From assembly GCA_016191995.1 (NCBI GenBank), contig JACPVA010000093.1, forward strand, positions 1-33,904: a stretch of DNA of 33,904 nucleotides, given 5' to 3'. The notes under the pieces were generated by a model. The model ran no database searches and had not been told where the DNA came from. It saw nothing but the letters and a program-made list of their open reading frames with translations. This DNA is from Burkholderiales bacterium (lineage in GTDB: Bacteria; Pseudomonadota; Gammaproteobacteria; Burkholderiales; Burkholderiaceae_C). Shown here piece after piece: positions 1 to 6,592 of the stretch (positions are counted from its first letter, which is position 1; every line of letters starts with the position of its first letter). The position numbers and the translations under genes were made by a program.

Positions 1-71
1 GCCGCGCGCCGCGCCGCGACGGCGCGTCGCCGGCAGCCGGCGGGCCGGGCGCCGGCCGCCCCCGGGGGGGC
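1..71. other. GC-only palindromic tail after the Sco gene
   Basis: This is almost pure G+C sequence directly downstream of the Sco stop codon. It contains a CCCCC/GGGGG palindrome at 59-70 and several overlapping GCCGGC-type inverted repeats. It could fold into a very stable hairpin at the 3' end of the minus-strand transcript, but there is no T tract, so I do not call it an intrinsic terminator. Confidence 0.4.
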
Positions 72-761
72 TCAGAGGATCGACCATCGCCTGCTGCTCC
101 TGTCGCTGTCGAAGTCGCGGATCCTGAGGAAGGCCTCGGCGATCTCGCGCGGCTCGTGCGGGGCCGGAAAGCGGCCGTGCAGCCTGGCCCGCGGATCGAC
201 GAGGAAGATCGTCGAGTTGTGGGTGACGAGGTAGTCGTCGGCCGCCTTGCCGGCCCGCGGCGCGTGGATCGTGTACAGCGCGCCGAACTGGCGCGCGAAG
301 GCACCCAGCTGCTCGGCGCCGCCGGTGACGCCGACGATGCGCGGGTCGAAGAAGGCGACATAGTCCTTCAGGCTCTCGGGGCTGTCGCGCGCCGGGTCGA
401 CCGAGACGAAGATGCCCTGCAGCTCGGCCGCGACACCCGGGTCCGTCTCCAGCAGCCGGAAAGCCTGCGCGAGGGCCGACATCGTCGTCGGGCAGATGTC
501 CGGGCAGTGCGTGTAGCCGAAGAAGACGAAGCTCCACTTGCCCTTCAGGTCGGCGATCGCGATCGGGCGGCCGCCGGCGCCGGCGAGGCTGAACGCGGCC
601 AGGTCCTCGGGCTGCCAGTAGACGAAGTCCTCGATCTCGGCCGGCGCGCGCAGCGCGGTCTGGCGGCTCGCCTGCCAGCCGATGACCGCGGCGGCGACCG
701 AACCCAGGGCCAGCACGCCGCCGAGCAGCCGCCGCCTCGTCGTCGACGATGGAGCCGTCAC
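72..761 (-). CDS. Sco1/SenC/PrrC-type copper chaperone
   Basis: A 229-aa Sco protein, a membrane-tethered periplasmic thioredoxin-fold copper chaperone. In this family the protein loads copper into CuA sites of cytochrome oxidase or nitrous oxide reductase. An N-terminal anchor segment (about residues 12-28) is followed by the copper motif C86-PDI-C90 and the third ligand H181 in VTHNSTIFLVDP, so all three copper ligands are present. The GTG start at 761 overlaps the stop of the CcdA-like gene (GTGA), indicating translational coupling and membership of the maturation operon that begins near 4686. The NosZ-like protein encoded at 15378-17162 has a CuA-type domain, so it is the natural candidate client; that link is inference from neighbourhood. 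Family assignment is secure. Confidence 0.93.
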   Translation of the reverse strand: MTAPSSTTRRRLLGGVLALGSVAAAVIGWQASRQTALRAPAEIEDFVYWQPEDLAAFSLAGAGGRPIAIADLKGKWSFVFFGYTHCPDICPTTMSALAQAFRLLETDPGVAAELQGIFVSVDPARDSPESLKDYVAFFDPRIVGVTGGAEQLGAFARQFGALYTIHAPRAGKAADDYLVTHNSTIFLVDPRARLHGRFPAPHEPREIAEAFLRIRDFDSDRSSRRWSIL

Positions 762-1456
762 AACGCGAACCCCAGCGCGAACGCCTTGTAATGCGTCATC
801 AGCCCGCTCAGGTTCAGCAAGGCCAGCGCCAGCACGACCACGCCGCAGGCGAGCGTCATCCCGGCCGCGCGGCGCCGGATGCCCGCCACCCCGCGGGCCA
901 CGAGGATCAGCGCAGCCGACACCAGCCACAGCGCGAGGCAGGTGCCGAAGGCATACCAGAATGCGAGCCCGAAACCCTGCGCCGCGGTGGCGCGCTGCGT
1001 CGCCAGCCCCATGATCTCGGACAGCATCGGCGTGATGCAGGGCGAATAGACGAGCGCGAAGGCGACGCCCAGCAGCATCGCCAGCACGCTCAGCGCGGGC
1101 GGACGGTGCAGGCGGTGCAGCGCCGGCACGCGGTCGACGAGCAGCAGTTGCGCGCTCGCCGCCAGGATCACGATCGCGGCGGCGATCCTGAGCGTGCCGA
1201 GGTTGGCGATGATCGGGCGGCTCAGGCTCAGCCCGGATGCGATCAGCAGCGCATAGACGAGCGAGAAGGACAGCGTGAACGCCAGCCACGGCGGCAGCGT
1301 CCAGCGCAGCACGCCGGGGCCCGATCCGGCCTCCAGCATCGGCAGGTAGCTGCCGACGAGGAAGGCGACGAAGAAGGGGCTGATCTGCAGGATGCAGAGT
1401 TGCCAGATCGAGAAGAACGACGAGAAGCCGCCCGCCAGCGCGGAGGTGCTGCCCAT
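758..1456 (-). CDS. CcdA/DsbD-like membrane thiol-disulfide transporter
   Basis: A 232-aa polytopic membrane protein with about six hydrophobic segments, resembling CcdA/DsbD-beta proteins that carry reducing equivalents from cytoplasmic thioredoxin to periplasmic thioredoxin-like proteins. One membrane cysteine sits in the expected SPC context (YSPC140ITP). The other, C21, lies before rather than within its SP dipeptide (LCILQISP), so the first half is atypical. The ATG at 1456 overlaps the stop of the upstream redoxin gene, and its own stop overlaps the Sco start. Its partners are plausibly the two thioredoxin-fold proteins and the CcmH-like protein encoded just upstream. It is smaller and more divergent than DsbD, so I do not give a gene symbol. 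Confidence 0.8.
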   Translation of the reverse strand: MGSTSALAGGFSSFFSIWQLCILQISPFFVAFLVGSYLPMLEAGSGPGVLRWTLPPWLAFTLSFSLVYALLIASGLSLSRPIIANLGTLRIAAAIVILAASAQLLLVDRVPALHRLHRPPALSVLAMLLGVAFALVYSPCITPMLSEIMGLATQRATAAQGFGLAFWYAFGTCLALWLVSAALILVARGVAGIRRRAAGMTLACGVVVLALALLNLSGLMTHYKAFALGFAL

Positions 1457-1968
1457 CAGAGGATCTCCTCGACCCAGTGCCTGAAGTCCTCGGGCTTCTC
1501 GGCGATATTGCCGTAGAAGGCGCGCTTGACGGTCCCGTCGCGGGCGATGAAGAAGGTGCTCGGCGGCACGCTGACGCCGTAGTCCTTCGCGATCCGGTCG
1601 CCCTTGTCGTAGCCGGCATCGAAGGGCACGCGCCACTTGCCGACGAATTGCTGGAAGTTCGACCGCGAGTCCTGGATCCCGACCATCAGGAAGCCGACGC
1701 CGTCGCCGCGGTGCCGCTCGTAGGCCTGCAGCATCAGCGGCAGCGACTGGTTGGAGCACGGGCACCACGACGACATGAAGGTCAGCACCAGCCCGCGGCC
1801 CGCGTAGCCCTCGAGCCGGCTCACCCTGCCGTCGACGAGCTCGAGCGCGAAGGGCTTGGCCGGCGCGCCCACCTCGAGCAGCGTGCGCGGCTCCTCGCTG
1901 CAGGCGCCGAGCAGCATGGCGGCGAGCAAGGCCGCGGCGCTGCGCCTAGAGCAGCTTGTCCAGCTCAT
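1456..1968 (-). CDS. Lipoprotein redoxin (TlpA/AhpC-TSA fold) with a Cys-Pro-Cys centre
   Basis: A 170-aa predicted lipoprotein. A signal peptide ends in a lipobox LGAC (C23), and a thioredoxin-like domain follows. At the place where TlpA/ResA proteins carry WCxxC, this protein reads SSWC69-P70-C71-S, so the cysteines are separated by one residue. The cis-proline region is present (VSVPPSTFFIARDG, about 124-137). The fold implies a periplasmic thiol-disulfide or peroxide-type redox role; the CxC spacing changes the expected disulfide chemistry or could favour metal binding. The ATG start at 1968 overlaps the end of the preceding thioredoxin gene by 23 bp and has GAGGAG about 10 nt upstream. 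The fold is clear and the function is not. Confidence 0.82.
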   Translation of the reverse strand: MSWTSCSRRSAAALLAAMLLGACSEEPRTLLEVGAPAKPFALELVDGRVSRLEGYAGRGLVLTFMSSWCPCSNQSLPLMLQAYERHRGDGVGFLMVGIQDSRSNFQQFVGKWRVPFDAGYDKGDRIAKDYGVSVPPSTFFIARDGTVKRAFYGNIAEKPEDFRHWVEEIL

Positions 1969-2488
1969 GCCTGAGCAGCTCCTCGGTCACTGCCCCCGAA
2001 TGGAAGTAGCGGATCATGCCGCCGCGGTCGATGAAGTAGGTCGTCGGCACGCCATACGGCCCGAAGGCCTGCTGGATCGCCTTGCCGTCGTCGAGCCCGA
2101 CCGGAAAGCTCAGGCCGTGCTTGCCGACGAACTCGCGCAGCTTGTCCTCGGTGTCGTCGATCGCGATGCCCAGGACCGCCACGCCCTTCGGGCCGTACTC
2201 GCGCGCGATCTTCTCGAGCGCCGGCGCCTCGACATGGCAGGGCAGGCACCAGGAGGCGAAGAAGTTGACGACCAGCGGCTTGCCCTGGTGGTCCTGGGAC
2301 TTCAGGCTCCCGCCGTCGAGCAGGGTCAGGCTGAACGCCGGGGCGGGCTGCGGCGACTGCGGCAGGCGCGACCCGGAGTCGCCGCTCGAGAAGGGCTGCG
2401 CGATCAGCAGCGCAGCGATCACGAGCGCGCCCACCAGGCCGGTGAGGCCCAGGATGAAGACCAGCCTGTAGAACCCTGGGTTCAGCAC
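1946..2488 (-). CDS. TlpA/ResA/CcmG-type thiol-disulfide oxidoreductase
   Basis: A 180-aa membrane-anchored periplasmic thioredoxin. One N-terminal transmembrane helix (about residues 8-30) is followed by a redoxin domain with a standard ASWC81-LP-C84 active site and the cis-Pro loop GVPTTYFIDRGG. Proteins of this class reduce apocytochrome c haem-binding cysteines or Sco/CuA cysteines, and draw electrons from CcdA/DsbD, which is encoded two genes downstream. The start is GTG at 2488. No ATG is available upstream in frame, and the only AAGGAGGG lies about 20 nt away, further than usual. Whether its client is a cytochrome c, the NosZ-like CuA domain, or both is not decidable here. Confidence 0.88.
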   Translation of the reverse strand: MLNPGFYRLVFILGLTGLVGALVIAALLIAQPFSSGDSGSRLPQSPQPAPAFSLTLLDGGSLKSQDHQGKPLVVNFFASWCLPCHVEAPALEKIAREYGPKGVAVLGIAIDDTEDKLREFVGKHGLSFPVGLDDGKAIQQAFGPYGVPTTYFIDRGGMIRYFHSGAVTEELLRHELDKLL

Positions 2489-2542
2489 TTGCCGATCGCG
2501 CGACGCGACCCTCCTTGTCGGGAGGACACCGATGCCGGCGGC

Positions 2543-3367
2543 CTAGGGCGGCGGCGCAGGAATCGGAAGACGCCAGAGGAACGCCCTCGTTCCCAGCCCC
2601 GGCAATTCCATCCTGACTTCGAATTCGCCGGCCTGCGGGATATTAGCATCGTCGAAGCTGAGCAGGCCTTGGCGGTGATGCTGTTGCGCGTCGCCGTACA
2701 GGACCTTCCAGCCGCTGGCGCGGCTAGACCGGCCGTCGCCCGCCTGCAGCGTCGCCATCTGCGCCAGGTCCCAGGGCGGAACCGAGCCGCGATGGGTATT
2801 CAGGAAGACGACGAAGATCGCGCCGCCCGACTGCGGCCCAATCTCGCGCACGCCCAGGTACGGCAGCAAGCGCGCGTGCTCGCGCGGGACGTGGATGAGG
2901 TCGAGGAAGAGGTCGCCCTCGCCGAAGTCGCTGCGCCACAGATGCTGCCGGACGAACCGCATGACCGCATCCGGGAGCACCGTCGGCACATTGCTGAGGA
3001 AATGCGTCTGCAGATGCCGCGTGACCGCGCCCGCGGCGCGATCGCCCAGTCCCGCTCGGTCGGGCGCGCCCATGCGCGACACCACCGCATCCCATTCGGC
3101 CGCGGTCCGGGGCTTGCCCTCGATCACGTCCTTGCCGTGGCACTTGCGCGTGCAGCGGTCGCGGTACAGGCGCGCGGTCTGCCCCGGCGTCAGCTCGCCG
3201 ACCACGCCGCGCTCGTAGAGGAAGACGGCCGCCATCTGGCGCGCGGCATCCAGCGCCGCCGCGGGGCTCTGCTCCGCGAGGGCGAGGATCGCCGCCAGTG
3301 CCGCCGCGGCGACCAGCGCGACGACGATCGCCGCGGTGGCCAGCAGCGCCTTCAGCCGGCTGCTCAC
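2543..3367 (-). CDS. Membrane-anchored periplasmic protein with a CX3CH haem-like motif
   Basis: A 274-aa protein with one N-terminal hydrophobic helix (about residues 7-30) and a soluble periplasmic remainder. The segment ARLYRDRC72TRKC76H77GKD looks exactly like the start of a cytochrome c haem site, except that three residues rather than two separate the cysteines. The codons are unambiguous. The rest (for example FLDLIHVPREHARLLPYLG and a C-terminal beta-rich part) matches no family I recognise. It sits between the thioredoxin gene and the CcmH-like gene in the same direction, so it may be a cytochrome-like electron carrier or a haem/thiol maturation factor. The start is GTG at 3367, 36 bp after the CcmH-like stop. 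A spurious haem motif is possible. Confidence 0.72.
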   Translation of the reverse strand: MSSRLKALLATAAIVVALVAAAALAAILALAEQSPAAALDAARQMAAVFLYERGVVGELTPGQTARLYRDRCTRKCHGKDVIEGKPRTAAEWDAVVSRMGAPDRAGLGDRAAGAVTRHLQTHFLSNVPTVLPDAVMRFVRQHLWRSDFGEGDLFLDLIHVPREHARLLPYLGVREIGPQSGGAIFVVFLNTHRGSVPPWDLAQMATLQAGDGRSSRASGWKVLYGDAQQHHRQGLLSFDDANIPQAGEFEVRMELPGLGTRAFLWRLPIPAPPP

Positions 3368-3403
3368 GCGGCGGCCCGCCGGCTGCGGGCGGCACCGGCG
3401 CGC

Positions 3404-3847
3404 TCAGGCATCGCGCAGCTTGTCGGGGAAAAGCCGTCTCGCGCCAAGGTAGACCGCCAGCGACATCGCGAGGATCCAGGTCGCCAGGCCGGCCCACAGC
3501 AGCACCCAGTCCAGCGTGTCGAATCCGCGCGTGTACTGGTAGATCTTGCCGTTGACCTTCTGCAGCGGCGTGAGCCGGGCGTCGTTGCCATAGCGGGCGA
3601 TGAAGTCGTCGACGATCTGCTGCTTGCTCCAACCCTGCGCGATGCGCTCGCCGATCTCGCGCTTCCAGCCCAGGCCGCAGCTCATGTTGCAGTCCTGCAG
3701 GATCAGCGGGCACTCGCAAGGGCAGGCCAGATCCTGTGCGACCTCGGCGACGGTCAAGGCCAGCGCGCGCGACGGCGCCACGAGCTGCGCCGCCGCCACC
3801 AGCAGGGCGAGGAGGACGAGCCGGTGCAGGGCGCGAAAACCGGTCAT
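3404..3847 (-). CDS. CcmH/CycL-like cytochrome c maturation protein with atypical Cys cluster
   Basis: A 147-aa protein with a signal peptide (about 1-30), a CcmH/NrfF-like helical domain (QIVDDFIARYGND, about 78-90) and one C-terminal transmembrane helix (about 112-130). Canonical CcmH proteins have an LRCxxCQ redox pair. Here the region reads LAC42-P-C44-E-C46-PLILQDC53-NMSC57, with five cysteines within 16 residues. CcmH proteins reduce or present apocytochrome c cysteines for haem ligation in the periplasm. The ATG overlaps the stop of the upstream membrane protein (ATGA at 3844-3847). No other ccm gene lies in this window, so it is probably a dedicated accessory to the housekeeping Ccm system, or a metal-handling derivative. 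Confidence 0.8.
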   Translation of the reverse strand: MTGFRALHRLVLLALLVAAAQLVAPSRALALTVAEVAQDLACPCECPLILQDCNMSCGLGWKREIGERIAQGWSKQQIVDDFIARYGNDARLTPLQKVNGKIYQYTRGFDTLDWVLLWAGLATWILAMSLAVYLGARRLFPDKLRDA

Positions 3848-4686
3848 CGCGCCGCCCTGCGCCTGGCCCTGCGCGCGCGCAGGATCCAGGCCGCGAGCGC
3901 CAGCGTGCCGATCGCGCCGGTGCCGAACAGCGCATAGACGATCGTTCGCACCCTGCGCTGCGCATCGTAGGGCGCCGACGGGATCTGCGACTCGCGCATC
4001 GAGGCGTACTTGACGTTGACCGACGGCGTCGGGTCGGTCTTGCGGTAGCGGATCTGGAAGACCTTCGGCTCGTCCGCGGCGACCTCGTCGAGCCGGTAGA
4101 GAAGATGGTTGAAGCCGTCGACGACCGTGGTCGAGGCCTCTTCGCCGGTGCTGGCGCCTGCGCCGGCCGCCGGCGCGAGGACCCGGAACCCGGTGCTTCG
4201 CAGCGGCTGCTGGATATCGACCTCCATGCGCTTGACGGCGTGGCGCGGGCGGATCCGGTAGTCGATCGACTTGTCGCCGATTGCGAGGTCGAGCGGCGGC
4301 GTGTGGAAGCTGAGGTAATAGCTCGGATAAGGCAGCAGCATCCGCACCTCGTCCTCGCCCCCGCGGTCGACGGTCTGGTAGAGCTGGCAGAAATGCCGGC
4401 CCTCGACCGAAAGGCTGCAGGCGTCGTTGACGATCGAGCCGCGCGGAACCAGAAAGCTCGCATGGATCGGATAGCGCGCAGCGTCCTCGAACCGGCCCTC
4501 GTAGATCACGAGCACGCTCGCGTCGTCGTACTCCGGCATGATCGAGACCTTCATGCGGCCGATCGGCGGCGCGTCGGCGCCGCCCGCTCCGGCCGCGACC
4601 CCGGCCTGCTGCGGACTGCAGCCCGAGCCGAGTGCCGCGACGAGAAAGGCCTCCGCGCAAGTCCTGATCCAGGTCACGAGCTTCAT
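3844..4686 (-). CDS. Unknown periplasmic protein with C-terminal membrane anchor
   Basis: A 280-aa protein I do not recognise. It has an N-terminal hydrophobic signal ending at AALGSGC23. A lipoprotein cleavage there is possible, but the lipobox is imperfect because Leu is at -4. A beta-rich domain follows (about 40-235), and a transmembrane helix sits near the C-terminus (about 247-268) before an Arg-rich cytoplasmic tail. Two cysteines (in NDACSLS and HFCQLY) could form a disulfide. An ATG at 4686 is chosen over upstream in-frame starts because it precedes the signal sequence; the longer alternative adds an Arg-rich leader. It is coupled by ATGA to the CcmH-like gene and heads the maturation operon, so a role in assembling cofactors of exported proteins is a reasonable guess only. 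Confidence 0.75.
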   Translation of the reverse strand: MKLVTWIRTCAEAFLVAALGSGCSPQQAGVAAGAGGADAPPIGRMKVSIMPEYDDASVLVIYEGRFEDAARYPIHASFLVPRGSIVNDACSLSVEGRHFCQLYQTVDRGGEDEVRMLLPYPSYYLSFHTPPLDLAIGDKSIDYRIRPRHAVKRMEVDIQQPLRSTGFRVLAPAAGAGASTGEEASTTVVDGFNHLLYRLDEVAADEPKVFQIRYRKTDPTPSVNVKYASMRESQIPSAPYDAQRRVRTIVYALFGTGAIGTLALAAWILRARRARRRAAR

Positions 4687-4698
4687 CGCTGCGAGGGT

Positions 4699-4725
4699 AT
4701 TCCGGCCCGATCGCGGCGCCGGAAT
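4699..4725. promoter_or_regulatory. Perfect 7-bp inverted repeat between divergent operons
   Basis: ATTCCGG (4699-4705) and CCGGAAT (4719-4725) form perfect inverted arms with a 13-bp spacer. They lie 13 bp upstream of the minus-strand start at 4686 and about 155 bp upstream of the plus-strand start at 4881. The 194-bp interval 4687-4880 separates the two divergent operons, so the palindrome could be an operator or a leader hairpin. A TATATT run at 4731-4736 is the only AT-rich patch nearby. The regulator is unknown. Confidence 0.35.
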
Positions 4726-4880
4726 TCGCCTATATTGCGTGCCCATCCGTACCGGCCACCGCGCGCGACGCGCACGCGGCCCCCATCGCCGGGATGGTAC
4801 GCGAACCCCGGATCGATGCGGAAGTCTTCGATGGTCCGCGGCGCTGCCCCGGTTCATGAAAGCGAGCGCGAAGTGCCCCG

Positions 4881-5813
4881 ATGATCGAAGTCGAGCATCT
4901 GGTCAAGGACTACGGTGAATTCCGCGCCATCGACGACATCAGCTTCCATGTCGAGAAGGGCGAGATCCTCGGCTTCCTGGGGCCGAACGGCGCCGGCAAG
5001 ACGACCGTGATGCGGATCCTGACCTGCTTCTTCCCGCCGACGCGGGGCAGGGTCAGGGTCGCGGGCTACGACTGCTTCGAGGACTCGATCGAGGTCCGCA
5101 GGAGGGTCGGCTACCTGCCGGAGCGGGTGCCGCTGTACGACGACATGCGCGTCGCCGACTACCTGCGATTCGTCGCCGCGATCAAGGGCACGCCGGCGCG
5201 CGAGGTCGCGGCGAAGACCGCCAAGGTGATCGCCGACTGCGGCCTGCAGGAGGTCGCCGGCAGGCCGATCAGCGCGATCTCCCGCGGCTACCGGCAGCGG
5301 GTCGGCATCGCCCAGGCGCTGGTCAACGACCCCGAGGTGCTGATCCTCGACGAGCCCACCGTCGGGCTCGACCCGAGGCAGATCAAGGAGATCCGCAAGC
5401 TGATCAAGGATCTCGCGGGCCGGCACACGGTCATCCTGTCGACCCACATCCTGCCCGAGGTCAGCATCCTGTGCGGCCGGGTCGTCATCATCGACAAGGG
5501 CAGGCTGGTCGCCGCGGGCCGGCCCGACAGCCTCGCCGCCGGCGCTGCGCGGCGGATCTTCCTTCGCATCGAGGGCGACGCGCAGCGCATCGAGCAGGAG
5601 CTGCGACGCGCGCCGGGAGTCGGCGGTGTCGAGCGCGAGCCGTCCGCCGGCGGCGCCGCGGGCTGGGTCGTCGTCCTCGACGACGAGCCGCGCGGCCGCG
5701 AGGGCCTCCGCGCGGCGATCGACCGCAACCGCTGGAGCCTCGTCGAGATGCGGCCGCTCGACGCGAGCCTGGAGGACATCTTCATCCAGCTCGTGACGAC
5801 GGAGCCGACATGA
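4881..5813 (+). CDS. ABC transporter ATPase, GldA/CcmA type
   Basis: A 310-aa ABC ATPase. It has Walker A GPNGAGKTT (about residues 34-42), a signature ISRGYRQR (about 133-140) of the variant typical of GldA-like ATPases, Walker B VLILDEPTVGLDP (about 154-166) and the H-loop STHILPE. A C-terminal extension of about 90 residues follows the nucleotide-binding domain. It energises the permease encoded next, to which it is coupled by an ATGA overlap. Systems of this architecture (GldA-GldF-GldG) were named for gliding motility in Bacteroidetes but are widespread, and their substrates elsewhere are unknown. The position beside copper and haem maturation genes resembles the placement of NosF near nosZ, though this is not NosF by architecture. 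Confidence 0.92.
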   Translation: MIEVEHLVKDYGEFRAIDDISFHVEKGEILGFLGPNGAGKTTVMRILTCFFPPTRGRVRVAGYDCFEDSIEVRRRVGYLPERVPLYDDMRVADYLRFVAAIKGTPAREVAAKTAKVIADCGLQEVAGRPISAISRGYRQRVGIAQALVNDPEVLILDEPTVGLDPRQIKEIRKLIKDLAGRHTVILSTHILPEVSILCGRVVIIDKGRLVAAGRPDSLAAGAARRIFLRIEGDAQRIEQELRRAPGVGGVEREPSAGGAAGWVVVLDDEPRGREGLRAAIDRNRWSLVEMRPLDASLEDIFIQLVTTEPT

Positions 5814-6592
5814 TCGTCAGGAACGTCGCCCTGATCCTCGGCCGCGAGCTGCGGTCGTATTTCGGCTCGCCGACCGTCTACATCGCGATCGCGATGTTCC
5901 TGCTGATGACGGGCTATTTCTTCTACAACCTGCTGGCGACCTTCTCGGTCGTCAGCATGCAGGCGCAGGCCGATCCGATGCTGGCGCGCCAGTACCAGCT
6001 GCTCAATATCACCGAGAGCGTCGTGCGGCCGCTGTTCGGCACGGTCAGCGTCATCCTGCTGCTGATGACGCCGCTGTTGACGATGCGGCTGCTCGCCGAG
6101 GAGAAGAAGACCGGCACGATCGAGCTGCTGCTGACCTTCCCGGTCGACGATGCCGAGGTCGTGCTCGGCAAATATCTCGCCTGCCTCGCGGTGCTGCTGG
6201 TGATGATCGCGCTGACCGTGCCGTACCCGGCGCTGCTGCTGATCCTCGGCCGCCCGGAGCCCGCGCCGATCGTGACCGGCTACCTCGGGCTCGTGCTGCT
6301 CGGCGCGGCCGCGCTCGCGCTCGGGCTGTTCACCTCGTCGCTGACCGAGAACCAGATCGTCTCGGCGTCGATGTCCTTCGGCGTGCTGTTCCTGTTCTGG
6401 CTGTTGAGCTACTCGGTGCCGCTCGCGCCCGCCGGCCTGGGGGGCTTGCTCGGCTATCTGTCGATCGACGGGCATGTCGCGAGCCTGTCCAAGGGCGTCG
6501 TCGACTCGGAGGACATCGTCTACTACCTGTGCTTCGTCGCCGTATTCCTGTTCCTGACGCTGCGCAGCCTCGAGGCGAAACGGTGGCGGTGA
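5810..6592 (+). CDS. ABC-2 type permease, GldF-like
   Basis: A 260-aa integral membrane protein with six predicted helices. The early part (SPTVYIAIAMFLLMTGYFFY) is followed by the signature EEKKTGTIELLLTFPVDDAEVV of GldF-type ABC-2 permeases. The start ATG at 5810 overlaps the ATPase stop (ATGA), and its stop overlaps the next start (GTGA), so the three products are probably made in fixed ratio. It should form the membrane channel of the complex with the ATPase and the GldG-like subunit. The substrate cannot be inferred from sequence. Confidence 0.9.
   Translation: MIVRNVALILGRELRSYFGSPTVYIAIAMFLLMTGYFFYNLLATFSVVSMQAQADPMLARQYQLLNITESVVRPLFGTVSVILLLMTPLLTMRLLAEEKKTGTIELLLTFPVDDAEVVLGKYLACLAVLLVMIALTVPYPALLLILGRPEPAPIVTGYLGLVLLGAAALALGLFTSSLTENQIVSASMSFGVLFLFWLLSYSVPLAPAGLGGLLGYLSIDGHVASLSKGVVDSEDIVYYLCFVAVFLFLTLRSLEAKRWR

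Noticed and set aside
72..1619. Single 515-aa fusion of Sco with an upstream domain
   Set aside because: Only the part from GTG 761 is Sco. The rest is an out-of-frame reading of the CcdA-like and redoxin genes.
1856..3937. 693-codon plus-strand open frame
   Set aside because: It is a shadow of the thioredoxin, CX3CH and CcmH-like genes, with Arg/Gln-rich composition and no domain.
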